Assembly: GCF_900292075.1 (NCBI RefSeq)
Contig: NZ_OLMV01000002.1
Span: forward strand, 248,001-312,000
Length of the DNA: 64,000 bases
Direction: 5' to 3'
Origin: Microbacterium timonense
Lineage (GTDB): Bacteria; Actinomycetota; Actinomycetes; Actinomycetales; Microbacteriaceae
Shown here: positions 1 through 8,630 of the stretch, piece by piece
Numbering within the stretch: the stretch's first letter is position 1
Layout: each line of letters begins with the position of its first letter
The notes under the pieces: generated by a model
What the model was told of the DNA's origin: nothing
Databases searched by the model: none
What the model saw: the letters and a program-made list of their open reading frames with translations, nothing else
Translations under genes and position numbers: made by a program

Positions 1-146
1 GCGCGAGGCTCACCGTCGTCGTGACCGCCCGCACCGAGAGCGCCGCCCTGGCACTTCTTGCCGAGGCGCATCGCGACGAAGTGTCGTCGCTGCCGCTGCG
101 CAGCGGTGCTCATCAGACCACTCCCCCTGCAGAGGTGAACGCATGA
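1..146 (+). CDS. C-terminal tail of an upstream gene (partial, not recognised)
   Basis: Reading from base 3 gives an open frame of 47 codons ending in AEVNA and a TGA at 144-146. The gene starts before the window. The stop overlaps the ATG of the next gene (ATGA), so the two are probably translationally coupled. The visible tail has a stretch VVVTAR followed by an Ala/Leu-rich helix-like piece, then a Pro/Thr-rich end. That is too little to name a family. In related genomes YhgE genes often sit behind an ABC ATPase or another YhgE gene, so either is possible, but this is inference only. Confidence 0.6.
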   Translation, partial: ARLTVVVTARTESAALALLAEAHRDEVSSLPLRSGAHQTTPPAEVNA

Positions 147-2158
147 CCCCCACCTGGATCACGACCGCCGTCGAGCGCGCACGCTCCCGCCGCCCCGTGA
201 CCTGGCTGACACTCGTGGGCGTGCTGCTGCTGCCCGTCGTCATCGGCGGCATCCTCGTGGCGGCCCTGTACAACCCGGCCGAGCGGCTGGACGGCCTGAC
301 GGCGGCGATCGTGAACGAGGATGAGCCGGTCACCATCGACGGGCAGACCGTTCCGCTCGGCCGTCAGCTGACCGCGGGACTCGTCGAGGGCTCCGATGAC
401 CTCGACAGCAACCTCACCTGGACCATCTCGAACGCGGACGACGCCGAGGCGGGGCTCGCCGACGGCACGTACGCGGCGGTCATCACGATCCCCGCCAACT
501 TCTCGGCGGCGGCCACGTCGACGCAGCCTGGCGAGACGCCGGAGCGTGCGACGATCGAGGTCACCACTCCTCCCGACAGCCTCGTGGTCGACGACGCCAT
601 CACCGCACAGGTGGCCAACGCCGCCGCCACGAGCATGGGCACGCAGCTGTCGAGCGTGTACCTCGAGAACGTGTTCCTCGGCTTCACCACCCTCGGCGAC
701 CAGCTCGGCACGGCGGCCGACGGAGCCACGCAGCTGGCCGACGGGGCGCGGTCCGCCGCGGACGGGGCGGCGCAGCTGGCCGACGGGATGCCGCAGCTCG
801 CGTCGGGCGCGAGCGGCTTGGCGTCCGGCGCGGGTGAGCTGCAGAGCGGGCTCGGGCAGATCGCGAGCGGGATCTCGGGCGCCGCGGACGGCGCGGACCA
901 GCTCGCGGCCGGTGTGAATGCCGGGGCGGCAGCGCTCGAGCAGACGGGTGTCGTCCCGGCCGACGTGACCACACTGGCGGCAGGGGCGCAGACGGCGACC
1001 GCCGCCGCGGCAGCCGAAGTGAAGAAGGCCGCGGCGACTCTTCCGGGTCTCGCGGCCCAGTGCAACCCCGCCGCGAACCCGGAGGGATTCTGTGACAGCC
1101 TCATCGCCGCCGCGACATCGGTCGGCACCACCTCGGCGATCCTCAACGGAACCGGCCCCGAGAACCCCGGCGCGGCGAGCCTCACGAAGCTCACCGCGGA
1201 CGCGATCGCTCAGGTCAACACCGGCGTGACCGCGGAGTTCGCCCGTCAGTTCCGCACGATCGGCACGAATGTCGCCGCACTCGGCAGCGGCCTCGATCAG
1301 CTCGCGGACGGCGCCTCCCAATCGGCTGTCGGCGCCGGTCAGCTGTCCTCCGGTGCATCACAGCTCGCCGCCGGAATCGACCAGGCAGCGACCGGCGCCA
1401 CGAGCCTCGCCGACGGCGTGACGCAGCTCGCCGACGGCACCGAGGATCTCGCGAGCGGCCTTGCCACGGCATCCGATTCCCTGCCGTCGTACACCGACCA
1501 GGAGGCGACCGATCTCGCCTCGGTCGTGGCCGACCCGGTCGAGGCCGAGGGCGCGGGCACGTCCCTGTTCGGGGCGTCCGCCGTCCCGCTGCTGGCGACG
1601 CTGGCCCTGTGGTTCGGCGGTCTGGGGACGTTCATCGCCCTGCAGGCCGTCTCGCGCCGCGCCCTGACCTCGCGCTCCCCGTCCGCGCTGCTGGCGCTGC
1701 GGTCGTTCGCTCCGGCCGCCGGCCTCGGCGCCCTGCAGGGTCTGCTGGTGGCGGGCGTGGTGCAGCTGGCGGCGTCGTACGCGTGGGGCGATTGGTGGGT
1801 GTTCGCCGCGATGTGCGTGGGGGCGGGCGTCGCCTTCGCCGCGGTCAACCAGGCGCTGGTAGCCGTCCTCGGCGGCGCCGGTCGCTGGGTCTCGGCTCTC
1901 GTCGGCGTCCTGACCGTCGCGACGGGTGTGGTGTCGACGGTGCCGGGGGTGCTGTCGAGCATCGCCGGTCTCATGCCGACCTCGCCCGCGTACAACGGCA
2001 TGGTGGCGGCGCTGACGTCGGCATCCGGCATCGGGGCGGCGCTGGCCGGTCTGGTGATCTGGACCGTGCTCTCGCTCGCGGCCACGATGATCGTCGTCGC
2101 GCGGCGACGCTTCACGTCGGCCCGTGCGCTGCTGAAGACGGCACCGGCCGCCGCGTAG
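143..2158 (+). CDS. YhgE/Pip domain membrane protein
   Basis: A 671-residue membrane protein with the YhgE/Pip (phage infection protein) architecture. There is one N-terminal transmembrane helix (about residues 20-44). A large extracytoplasmic region follows, with two blocks (about 190-280 and 395-455) of repeated QLADGA / GLASGA-type units that suggest long amphipathic coils. A C-terminal group of about five membrane helices (about 475-660) resembles ABC-2 permeases. The family is linked to phage adsorption receptors and to export of unknown substrates; the substrate here cannot be read from sequence. The ATG overlaps the preceding stop as ATGA, so it belongs to an operon entering from the left. 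A hairpin follows the stop. Confidence 0.9.
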   Translation: MTPTWITTAVERARSRRPVTWLTLVGVLLLPVVIGGILVAALYNPAERLDGLTAAIVNEDEPVTIDGQTVPLGRQLTAGLVEGSDDLDSNLTWTISNADDAEAGLADGTYAAVITIPANFSAAATSTQPGETPERATIEVTTPPDSLVVDDAITAQVANAAATSMGTQLSSVYLENVFLGFTTLGDQLGTAADGATQLADGARSAADGAAQLADGMPQLASGASGLASGAGELQSGLGQIASGISGAADGADQLAAGVNAGAAALEQTGVVPADVTTLAAGAQTATAAAAAEVKKAAATLPGLAAQCNPAANPEGFCDSLIAAATSVGTTSAILNGTGPENPGAASLTKLTADAIAQVNTGVTAEFARQFRTIGTNVAALGSGLDQLADGASQSAVGAGQLSSGASQLAAGIDQAATGATSLADGVTQLADGTEDLASGLATASDSLPSYTDQEATDLASVVADPVEAEGAGTSLFGASAVPLLATLALWFGGLGTFIALQAVSRRALTSRSPSALLALRSFAPAAGLGALQGLLVAGVVQLAASYAWGDWWVFAAMCVGAGVAFAAVNQALVAVLGGAGRWVSALVGVLTVATGVVSTVPGVLSSIAGLMPTSPAYNGMVAALTSASGIGAALAGLVIWTVLSLAATMIVVARRRFTSARALLKTAPAAA

Positions 2159-2170
2159 GCCCCTGCGGTG

Positions 2171-2198
2171 GGGGTGCCCGGTCGGGCGCCGGCACCCC
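2171..2198 (+). terminator. Hairpin after the YhgE gene
   Basis: Perfect 8-bp arms GGGGTGCC / GGCACCCC around a 12-nt loop, starting 12 nt after the stop codon and before the next start. There is no T tract, so it may be a weak or Rho-assisted terminator. Confidence 0.45.
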
Positions 2199-2247
2199 TC
2201 CGGGCGAGAGGGTTGCCCCTGCCGGGCGGGGACGCCACCATGGTCCC

Positions 2248-2733
2248 GTGCCCTCCGAGTCGCCTGCAGACCCCACCGGCTCCGCGCGCCTTCCGCCGCG
2301 CTGGTTCATCCGCACGGCCTGGGTGGTGCACCGCGCGATCTACAACGTGAGTGGCGGGCGTCTGGGCCTGCGACCGGCGACACCTCGGGTGTGGGGAATG
2401 ATGCGTCTGCACACTGTCGGGCGCCGCTCCGGCCAGCCGCGGGTCGCGATCCTCGGCTACTTCGAGGACGGCCCGAACCTCGTGACGCTCGCAATGAACG
2501 GCTGGGGTGATCCTCCGCCGGCGTGGTGGCTCAACCTGCAGGCTCGCCCCGCGGCATCCGTCGATCTCCCGGATGGCCCTCGCGACGTGGTCGCACGCGC
2601 CGCGACAGGCGCAGAGCGAGATCGGCTGTGGAACGTGTGGCGCACGCTGCAGAACGGCGAGAACCTCGACGCGCAGGCAGCGCTGCGCAGCCGCGAGACG
2701 CCGGTGGTCGTACTCGAACCCGCGCCGCGCTGA
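2248..2733 (+). CDS. Nitroreductase-family deazaflavin(F420)-dependent oxidoreductase
   Basis: A 161-residue protein of the Ddn/FDOR split-barrel family, which uses the deazaflavin F420 to reduce quinones, nitro compounds or other substrates. The family pattern is clear: an N-terminal hydrophobic segment, LHTVGRRSG (a basic cofactor-phosphate motif), then NGWGDPPPAWWLNLQA followed by a segment near the C-terminus reading LWNVW. The start is taken as GTG at 2248; the nearby ATG at 2240 is out of frame. It is monocistronic, on the plus strand, and ends against the convergent cytochrome maturation operon. The natural substrate is unknown. Confidence 0.85.
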   Translation: MPSESPADPTGSARLPPRWFIRTAWVVHRAIYNVSGGRLGLRPATPRVWGMMRLHTVGRRSGQPRVAILGYFEDGPNLVTLAMNGWGDPPPAWWLNLQARPAASVDLPDGPRDVVARAATGAERDRLWNVWRTLQNGENLDAQAALRSRETPVVVLEPAPR

Positions 2734-2751
2734 GCCAGGCCGTACGGCGAC

Positions 2752-2773
2752 GCTGACGCGAGTGGCCGTCAGC
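2752..2773. terminator. Bidirectional hairpin between convergent genes
   Basis: Perfect 7-bp arms GCTGACG / CGTCAGC with an 8-nt loop, lying between the oxidoreductase stop (2733) and the ccsB stop (2769-2771), which is inside the right arm. The position fits a shared terminator. Confidence 0.5.
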
Positions 2774-3872
2774 TCAGGCCGGAGTAGGCGTGCAGGCCCT
2801 TGAAGAACATGTTGACGATCGTGAAGTTGAACAGCACCGCCCCGAACCCGATGATCGACAGCCACGCCGAGCGCGAGCCGCGCCACCCGCGCGTGGCACG
2901 GGCATGGATGTAGCCGGCGTACAGCACCCAGATCACGAAGGTCCACACTTCCTTCGTGTCGAAGCCCCAGTACCGGCCCCACGCGTCGTTGGCCCAGATC
3001 GACCCGGCGATGAGCGTGAAGGTCCAGAAGATGAACCCGAGGATCGCGAACCGGTAGGCCAGCGACTCCAGCACATCGGCGCTGGGGAGGGTCCTCAGGA
3101 ACCGGGGGCCCGTCTTGGTCGTGCCGGTCCCCTGACCGGCCGACTCGCCCGCGGTGTCGGCACGCGCAGCGGCGGTCAGCCTGCGCTCGCGTCGCGCCTG
3201 CATGAGCTGCAGCACCGACAGTCCGAACGCCAGCGCGAACAGGGCGGTCGCCAGCGACGCGACGAACACGTGGATGACCAGCCACACGGACTTCAGCGGG
3301 TCCATGAGCGGCACGATGTCGGTGTAGAACCAGATCGCGGTGCCGCCCAGCAGCACCACGACCAGCCCGGCGATGAAGGTGCCGAGGAAGCGAAGGTCGT
3401 AGCGGAAGAGCACACCGAGGTACACCGCGACGATGAGCAGTGTGCCGGTGAGGGCGAACTCGTACATGTTCGACCACGGCACGCGCCCTGCCGCGATGCC
3501 GCGTGTCACGTCGCCGCCGAGGTGGAACAGGAAGGCCAGGACCGTCAGCGAGGTGCCGATGCGCGCCCACACCAGACGCGGCCGCCGGCCGACCGGGGCG
3601 TTGAGCGCCTCTTCCGAGGAGGCCTCCTCGGCACGCATCTGCTCGACGATGCCGGTGCGTCCAGCTCCGGGGCCCGCGTAGCCGGGCACCGCCGCGACGA
3701 GCTCTCGCTCGCGGGCCGTCTTGGCCGCGGCATCCCGCGCGTCCACGGCCACGGCGCCCCGCCGAGCCAGGTCGACGGCGTACGCGATGAAGGCCAGCGC
3801 GTAGATCGCGATGGCCGTCCAGACCAGCAGCACCGAGACGGAGTCGAGGGTGAGAGGGGACGCGTCGGGCAT
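2769..3872 (-). CDS. ccsB: Cytochrome c biogenesis protein CcsB (ResC type)
   Basis: A 367-residue polytopic membrane protein that, with ResB, moves haem across the membrane and ligates it to apocytochrome c (system II). The diagnostic tryptophan-rich haem-handling segment WGRYWGFDTKEVWTF lies near residue 300, followed by the last two membrane helices; conserved histidines occur in the flanking helices. Length fits the family. The ATG at 3872 sits 5 nt after the resB stop and is preceded by GAGGA. It is the last gene of the five-gene maturation operon. The N-terminal 100 residues contain a cytosolic, Ala/Glu-rich linker after the first helix. Confidence 0.93.
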   Translation of the reverse strand: MPDASPLTLDSVSVLLVWTAIAIYALAFIAYAVDLARRGAVAVDARDAAAKTARERELVAAVPGYAGPGAGRTGIVEQMRAEEASSEEALNAPVGRRPRLVWARIGTSLTVLAFLFHLGGDVTRGIAAGRVPWSNMYEFALTGTLLIVAVYLGVLFRYDLRFLGTFIAGLVVVLLGGTAIWFYTDIVPLMDPLKSVWLVIHVFVASLATALFALAFGLSVLQLMQARRERRLTAAARADTAGESAGQGTGTTKTGPRFLRTLPSADVLESLAYRFAILGFIFWTFTLIAGSIWANDAWGRYWGFDTKEVWTFVIWVLYAGYIHARATRGWRGSRSAWLSIIGFGAVLFNFTIVNMFFKGLHAYSGLS

Positions 3873-3877
3873 GATCC

Positions 3878-5653
3878 TCAGTCTACGTCGGGGGCCGGAG
3901 CCGGCCCGGTGGATGAGTGGGCGGGCGTGACCGGCTCGCCGGCGAGCGAGGCCAGGTGGCGTTGCGCGAACTGGGACACCGCGGCGTCCAGCGCCGGGTC
4001 CTCGCCACGCGCGAGCCCCGCGTACTCCAGGTGGACCGTGTGGCCCTGTGCGGTCGCCTTGACCCACATGCGCCGCCGCGGCACGAACAGCGCGGCGAGG
4101 AGCCCCGCGGTCGCGAGCACCGCGAACAGCAGCACCCACGTCGCCGCGGCATCCCGGTGGATCGACAGGGACACGTAGCGCTTGACCGAGTCCTCGAAGC
4201 TGTTCGTGTTCTCCGGCGCCTCGTTCTCGAACGTGACGGTCCCGAGGCCCTCGGGAAGATCGACGGTCTCGCCGGGCTTCAGCTCCAGGGCGTCCGTCCC
4301 CGAGTCGCCGCCGGCGAGCTGGGTCATCTCGCTCGGGTCGAGCGTGTACACCGACTTGGGCACTCCCCCGTCGATGCCGAGGTCGCCCGCGTACACCCAG
4401 AACGTCAGCAGCGGGTACTCGAGGTCGCCGTACACCGAGGTGTACGCGCCGTTGGTGAGCTCCTGAGCCGTGGGGTAGAAGAAGCCGACGAGCCCGACCT
4501 GCTCACGCAGCCCGTCCGGGACCTTCACGACGCCTTGCGAAGTCATGTTGTTGTCCTGCGGCAGGAAGGGCACCGGCTCGGAGAACACGACGTCGCCGTC
4601 GTCGTTGCGGATCGTGATCTTCGGCGCATAGCCGTTGCCCATGAGGTAGACCCGGTCACCGGCGATCTCGAGCGGGTGGTTGACACGCACCTCGCCGTCC
4701 GCCGGGGCGGCGTCGGGGAACTGCGTGCTCAGGTGGGCGACGAAGTCGCCGGCCTGACCTGCGCCCTGCTGCCCCGGCGTGACGTACGACACCGAGAAGT
4801 CGTCGAGGGTGAGCGCGTACGGCTGGAGCGCGTCCTCATCGACGAAGCGGCCCGGGTTGAACGACGTGTAGTCGAGCATCGTGTTGACCCACGTGCGGCC
4901 CTCGATGATCACGGTCTGCCCCGTGTAGGTGAAGCCGCCCCCGATGCCGACGGCCAGGAGCACACCCACCAGGGAGGCGTGGAAGACGAGGTTGCCCGTC
5001 TCGCGGAGGTAGCCGCGCTCCGCCGACACCGACAGCGTGGTGGCGGTGTCGTAGCGCTCGACGCGATACCCCGCCTTGCGCAGCTGCTGCCGGGCCACAT
5101 CGACCGACGACGCCGCGGCGGCCGCGGCATCCTCCGCATCCGCGTACTCGAGGATCTCGGTGTGGTGCGCGTCCAGTCGCGACAGACGCGCGGGCGTGCG
5201 CGGCGGCTGGGCGCGCATCGCCGTGAAGTGATGCTTGGTGCGCGGGATGACGCAGCCCACCAGCGAGATGAACAGCAGGATGTAGATCGCCGAGAACCAC
5301 GGCGACGTGTACACGTCGAACAGGCTCAGCTTGTCGAGCACCGGGGCGAGGTCGGGATTGTCGACGAAGTACTGACGCACCCCGTTCGGGTCCGCGCTGC
5401 GCTGCGGCACGAGCGATCCGGGCACGGCCGCGATGGCGAGCAGAAGCAGCAGCACGAGCGCCGTGCGCATCGAGGTGAGCTGGCGCCATCCCCACCGCAG
5501 CCATCCGACCACGCCGAGCGTCGGCTGGGTGATGCCCTCACGCGAGGATGCCGCGTCCGCAGCGTCCGCGTGATCGGAGGGACGCAGCGGCCCCTCGCCT
5601 GGAGATTCGCCTGTCACGGAGCCGGCCTTCGAGTCAGAGCGGTGCCGGGACAC
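3878..5653 (-). CDS. resB: Cytochrome c biogenesis protein ResB
   Basis: A 591-residue ResB-family protein, partner of CcsB in the system II haem ligase. An N-terminal hydrophilic leader of about 60 residues precedes membrane helices near RTALVLLLLLAIAAVPG and SPWFSAIYILLFISLVGCVIP. A third helix lies near 190-210 with FHASLVGVLLAVG, then a long extracytoplasmic domain, and a last helix near 510-535. I chose GTG 5653 because CAGGGGG stands 9 nt upstream. This start overlaps the end of ccdA by 20 nt; GTG 5617 is an alternative without overlap but with a weaker ribosome site. Overlap with both neighbours indicates one transcript. Confidence 0.92.
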   Translation of the reverse strand: MSRHRSDSKAGSVTGESPGEGPLRPSDHADAADAASSREGITQPTLGVVGWLRWGWRQLTSMRTALVLLLLLAIAAVPGSLVPQRSADPNGVRQYFVDNPDLAPVLDKLSLFDVYTSPWFSAIYILLFISLVGCVIPRTKHHFTAMRAQPPRTPARLSRLDAHHTEILEYADAEDAAAAAASSVDVARQQLRKAGYRVERYDTATTLSVSAERGYLRETGNLVFHASLVGVLLAVGIGGGFTYTGQTVIIEGRTWVNTMLDYTSFNPGRFVDEDALQPYALTLDDFSVSYVTPGQQGAGQAGDFVAHLSTQFPDAAPADGEVRVNHPLEIAGDRVYLMGNGYAPKITIRNDDGDVVFSEPVPFLPQDNNMTSQGVVKVPDGLREQVGLVGFFYPTAQELTNGAYTSVYGDLEYPLLTFWVYAGDLGIDGGVPKSVYTLDPSEMTQLAGGDSGTDALELKPGETVDLPEGLGTVTFENEAPENTNSFEDSVKRYVSLSIHRDAAATWVLLFAVLATAGLLAALFVPRRRMWVKATAQGHTVHLEYAGLARGEDPALDAAVSQFAQRHLASLAGEPVTPAHSSTGPAPAPDVD

Positions 5654-6500
5654 TGCTGAACACCCCCTGGAGCTGAGCCATGGCCGCCGTCCACACCCCG
5701 GTGACCATGAGGAGTCCGAGGACGATGAGCAACGCGCCGCCGATGAGGTTCACCACGCGGATGTGGCGGCGCACGAACGAGACGGAGCGCGTCGCCCACC
5801 CGAATCCCAGCGTGAGCAGGAGGAACGGGATGCCGAGGCCCAGCGAGTAGGCCACGCCGAGCAGCGCCGCCCGACCGGCGGACCCGGCGTCGAACGACAT
5901 CGCCAGGATGACCGCAAGCGTCGGGCCGATGCACGGCGCCCAGCCGATGCCGAGTGCGATGCCGAGCAGGGGCGCCCCGATCAGGCCCAGGTTGCCGCGG
6001 ACCTGCGGCCGGGCGATGCGCTGGGCGATTCCGAACCAGCCGATGAAGACGAGCCCCATCGCGATGATGAGGACGCCGAGGATGCGCGTGATGAGGTCCT
6101 GGTACTCCAGCAGGAACCGCCCGAGCGTGCCGCCGAGCATCGCCATGCTGACGAAGACCACCGTGAAGCCGGCGATGAACAGGAGCACGCCCACAACCAG
6201 GCGCCCGCGCGCCGGCGCGGCATCCGCCGCGACGGTGGCAACCGGCGTCGGGGTCAAAGCACCGGGCTCAATCGCCGATTTCGTGCCGCGGGCGCCCGAA
6301 ACAGCCGATTCAGCCCGGCGCTTTGACGGGCGGGCGGCGGTATCGGCCGGCCGCGGCGCGACGGCGCCGCCGATGAACCCCAGGTAGCCCGGGACGAGCG
6401 GCAGCACGCAGGGCGAGAGGAACGAGATCGCCCCCGCGAGCACCGCGATCGGGATGGCCACCAGCAGCGAGCCGTCGGCGACGAGCGCGCCGAGGCTCAC
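5634..6500 (-). CDS. ccdA: Cytochrome c biogenesis protein CcdA (thiol-disulfide transporter)
   Basis: A 288-residue membrane protein of the CcdA/DsbD-core family, which passes electrons from cytoplasmic thioredoxin to extracytoplasmic thiols needed for haem attachment. Both redox cysteines are present: C31 in LSPCVLPLVPGY and C190 in GWAPCIGPTLAVIL. Start is GTG 6500 with GGAGGA upstream and a GTGA overlap with the thioredoxin gene. Odd feature: the loop between helices 1 and 2 is enlarged, and residues 58-83 are encoded by a 75-bp imperfect palindrome with A/T-ending codons (AAA, ATT, TTG, GTT) rare in the rest of the gene. This looks like an in-frame repeat insertion; the loop probably tolerates it. 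Confidence 0.93.
   Translation of the reverse strand: MSLGALVADGSLLVAIPIAVLAGAISFLSPCVLPLVPGYLGFIGGAVAPRPADTAARPSKRRAESAVSGARGTKSAIEPGALTPTPVATVAADAAPARGRLVVGVLLFIAGFTVVFVSMAMLGGTLGRFLLEYQDLITRILGVLIIAMGLVFIGWFGIAQRIARPQVRGNLGLIGAPLLGIALGIGWAPCIGPTLAVILAMSFDAGSAGRAALLGVAYSLGLGIPFLLLTLGFGWATRSVSFVRRHIRVVNLIGGALLIVLGLLMVTGVWTAAMAQLQGVFSSVPAPL
6253..6327. repeat. 75-bp imperfect palindrome inserted in frame in ccdA
   Basis: Arms 6253-6283 and 6297-6327 are each 31 nt, match at 26 of 31 positions when one is reverse-complemented, and enclose a 13-nt loop. The outer ends are GTCAAAGC and GCTTTGAC. The whole unit is 75 nt, a multiple of three, and is translated as part of the first cytosolic loop of CcdA. 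Size, symmetry, divergent codon use and in-frame position resemble palindromic elements that insert within genes, such as the Rickettsia palindromic elements; relationship to any known family is not shown. Confidence 0.75.
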
Positions 6501-7141
6501 GACTCCTCCAGGGTCTCGCGCACCAGGGTCTCGAGGATCGAGGCGTCCTCGATCTGGCCGATGAGCCGTGCCGCCACACGCCCCTCCTTGTCGAGGACGA
6601 GGGTCACGGGCACGGCGTTCAGCGGCGTCTCGCCGGCGAAGGCGAGCTTGATGGCGCCGTCCTCCGAGGCCAGCGCGCTGGGATAGGCCACGCCGTGCTT
6701 GTCGGCGAACGCGCGGGATGCCGCCGCGCCGTCGTAGAGGTTGACGCCCAGGAACGCGACATCCTGCCCCGCGAAGGCCTCGTCCGCGGCCGCGAGCACG
6801 GGCGCCTCCACGCGGCACGGCGCACATTGCGCGTACCAGAAGTTGACGACGAGCACCTCGCCCGCGTAGTCGGCGCTGGATGTCGTCCCGCCGGTGTCGA
6901 GGACACCCTCGAACTCGACGGGATCGGTGCGCTCCGCGGGCGGGATCTCGTTGACAGTGAAGCCGTCGGCGGCGACGAAGCCCTTGTTGTCACCTGCGCG
7001 GTACTGCTCGGCGAGCGGATCATCGGTGCAGGCGGCGAGGCCGGCGACCAATCCCAGCGCGAGGAGAGCGGATGCCGCAGCCCGCACGCGTCGCGCTCCC
7101 GAGGGCCGTGCTGTGCGCCCTGCGACCGACTGGCCGGTCAT
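6497..7141 (-). CDS. TlpA/ResA-like thioredoxin lipoprotein
   Basis: A 214-residue membrane-anchored thioredoxin of the TlpA/ResA group, which reduces the CxxCH cysteines of apocytochrome c outside the cell using electrons from CcdA. The N-terminus has a basic stretch, a hydrophobic core and a lipobox LAAC with the acyl cysteine at C38. The active site is WYAQCAPCR (C106, C109). The cis-proline region (NAVPVTLVLD) and GVNLYD strand fit the fold. The ATG at 7141 overlaps the stop of the phosphatase gene (ATGA) and its own stop overlaps ccdA (GTGA), placing it second in the operon. Confidence 0.9.
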   Translation of the reverse strand: MTGQSVAGRTARPSGARRVRAAASALLALGLVAGLAACTDDPLAEQYRAGDNKGFVAADGFTVNEIPPAERTDPVEFEGVLDTGGTTSSADYAGEVLVVNFWYAQCAPCRVEAPVLAAADEAFAGQDVAFLGVNLYDGAAASRAFADKHGVAYPSALASEDGAIKLAFAGETPLNAVPVTLVLDKEGRVAARLIGQIEDASILETLVRETLEES

Positions 7142-7767
7142 ACCGCCCCCACATCCACCGCGCCGGCCGTCGACGCCGGCTCGGCGTACGCGATCTCGGT
7201 CCACGTGCCGTCGACCATCTCGAAACTCGTCACGCTGGACAGCGCGCACCTGCGCACACGCGGGTCGTGGCGCAGCGGCTGGCCGGCCACCGCGAGATGC
7301 GTGATCCAGATCGGGAGCTGATGCGAGACGATGACGACGTCGCCCGCCTCGGCGGCATCCCATGCCTGCGTCATGGCCGCGTTCATGCGCCCCACGACAT
7401 CCGCGTACGGCTCTCCCCAGCTGGGCAGGGCGGGCTTGCGCAGATGCCGCCAGTTCCACGGGTTGATGAGCGCGCGCGCCATGCGCTTGCCCTCGAACAC
7501 GTTCGTGGGTTCGATGACCCGCTCGTCGATGAGCGGCTCGAGGCCGAAGATCTCGGTGAACGGCTCGGCCGACTCTCGCGCACGCTGCAGCGGCGAGCAG
7601 ACCAGCGCCGACACGGCTCGTTCGAGCCCGTGCACGTACTCGGCGGCCTGACGCGCCATGCGGCGGCCGTCGGCACTCAGGCCGTAGCCGGGGAGTCGCC
7701 CGTACAGCACGCGGCGGGGATTGTGAACCTCCCCATGTCGCACGAGGTGGAGGCGTTCGGCGGGCAC
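7138..7767 (-). CDS. Histidine phosphatase family protein (phosphoglycerate mutase-like)
   Basis: A 209-residue protein starting with the phosphohistidine motif LVRHGE (catalytic H11) and containing the second conserved segment VCSPLQRARESAEP and a later VSHQLPIW histidine. These fit the branch of small-molecule phosphatases related to phosphoglycerate mutase; the substrate is unknown. In actinobacteria such a gene commonly leads the cytochrome c maturation cluster, as here. The GTG start lies 6 nt behind TAGACT, a geometry expected for a leaderless transcript, so this is probably the promoter of the whole five-gene operon. Confidence 0.88.
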   Translation of the reverse strand: MPAERLHLVRHGEVHNPRRVLYGRLPGYGLSADGRRMARQAAEYVHGLERAVSALVCSPLQRARESAEPFTEIFGLEPLIDERVIEPTNVFEGKRMARALINPWNWRHLRKPALPSWGEPYADVVGRMNAAMTQAWDAAEAGDVVIVSHQLPIWITHLAVAGQPLRHDPRVRRCALSSVTSFEMVDGTWTEIAYAEPASTAGAVDVGAV

Positions 7768-7817
7768 CAGACCAGTCTACGGTGGCGTGCTCTGTGGGGC
7801 GGCTGAGCGTCGGGCGG

Positions 7818-8489
7818 TCAGTCCGCCTCGGGCTCCGCGCGCCCGCCGGCGCGGCGATCGGCCAGGAGGGCGCGGATGCGCACGAACAGGAACCATGCGA
7901 CCGCGCCCGCGGCCACGGCGATCACCAGGTACTGCAGGATGTCGGCGTAGCGCTCGACGATGTGCCACGACTCCCCGAGGAAGAAGCCGGAGAAGACGAA
8001 GATCGCGTTCCACAGCAGACTGCCGGCCGCCGTGAGGAGGGCGAACCGCCACACCGGCATGCGGGTGATGCCCGCCGGGATGGAGATGAGGCTGCGGAAG
8101 ATGGGGATCATGCGGCCGAAGAACACCGCCTTGCCGCCGTGGCGGTCGAACCATGCCACCGTGCGGTCGATGTCGTCGGCTTTCAGCAGCGGCACCTTCA
8201 CGGCGATCGCGCGCAGCCGTGACACGCCCAGCCACGCCCCGAGCCCGTACAGGAGCAGCGCGCCGATCACCGACCCGGCCGTCGTCCACAGCAGCGCCTC
8301 GATGATCGAGAACGATCCCCGGCTGGCGGCCAGTCCCGCCAGCGGCAGGATCACCTCGCTGGGCAGCGGTGGGAAGAGGTTCTCCATCGCGATCGCCAGG
8401 CCCGCGCCGGCGGGACCGATGACATCCATGAGAGAAACGGCCCAGTCGGCCAGCGCGGTCAGCCAGGACCCGTCGGTCGCAGTCGTCAT
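7818..8489 (-). CDS. DedA family membrane protein
   Basis: A 223-residue DedA/SNARE-associated-domain protein, a family of lipid scramblase-like transporters important for envelope homeostasis. Typical features are ENLFPPLPSEVILPLAG in the first re-entrant region, the segment FFGRMIPIFRSLISIPAG with its conserved arginine and glycine, and four to five hydrophobic helices. A short charged C-terminal tail follows. I used ATG 8489 (MTTATDG) with GGGAT upstream; ATG 8516 would add nine residues but has no ribosome site. Flanked by small intergenic spaces, apparently monocistronic. Confidence 0.9.
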   Translation of the reverse strand: MTTATDGSWLTALADWAVSLMDVIGPAGAGLAIAMENLFPPLPSEVILPLAGLAASRGSFSIIEALLWTTAGSVIGALLLYGLGAWLGVSRLRAIAVKVPLLKADDIDRTVAWFDRHGGKAVFFGRMIPIFRSLISIPAGITRMPVWRFALLTAAGSLLWNAIFVFSGFFLGESWHIVERYADILQYLVIAVAAGAVAWFLFVRIRALLADRRAGGRAEPEAD

Positions 8490-8630
8490 TCGTCGAATCC
8501 CGTTCGTCTGTGGCATCTGGCGGCCGCGAGCGGGCGCGGCAACTCCTCAACGCTACGGAACGCGGATGGACGAATCCCGGGTGCTGACCCCCGTAATCCC
8601 TGGGAGGCCACCCCGCGCCGGCGGCGGATG

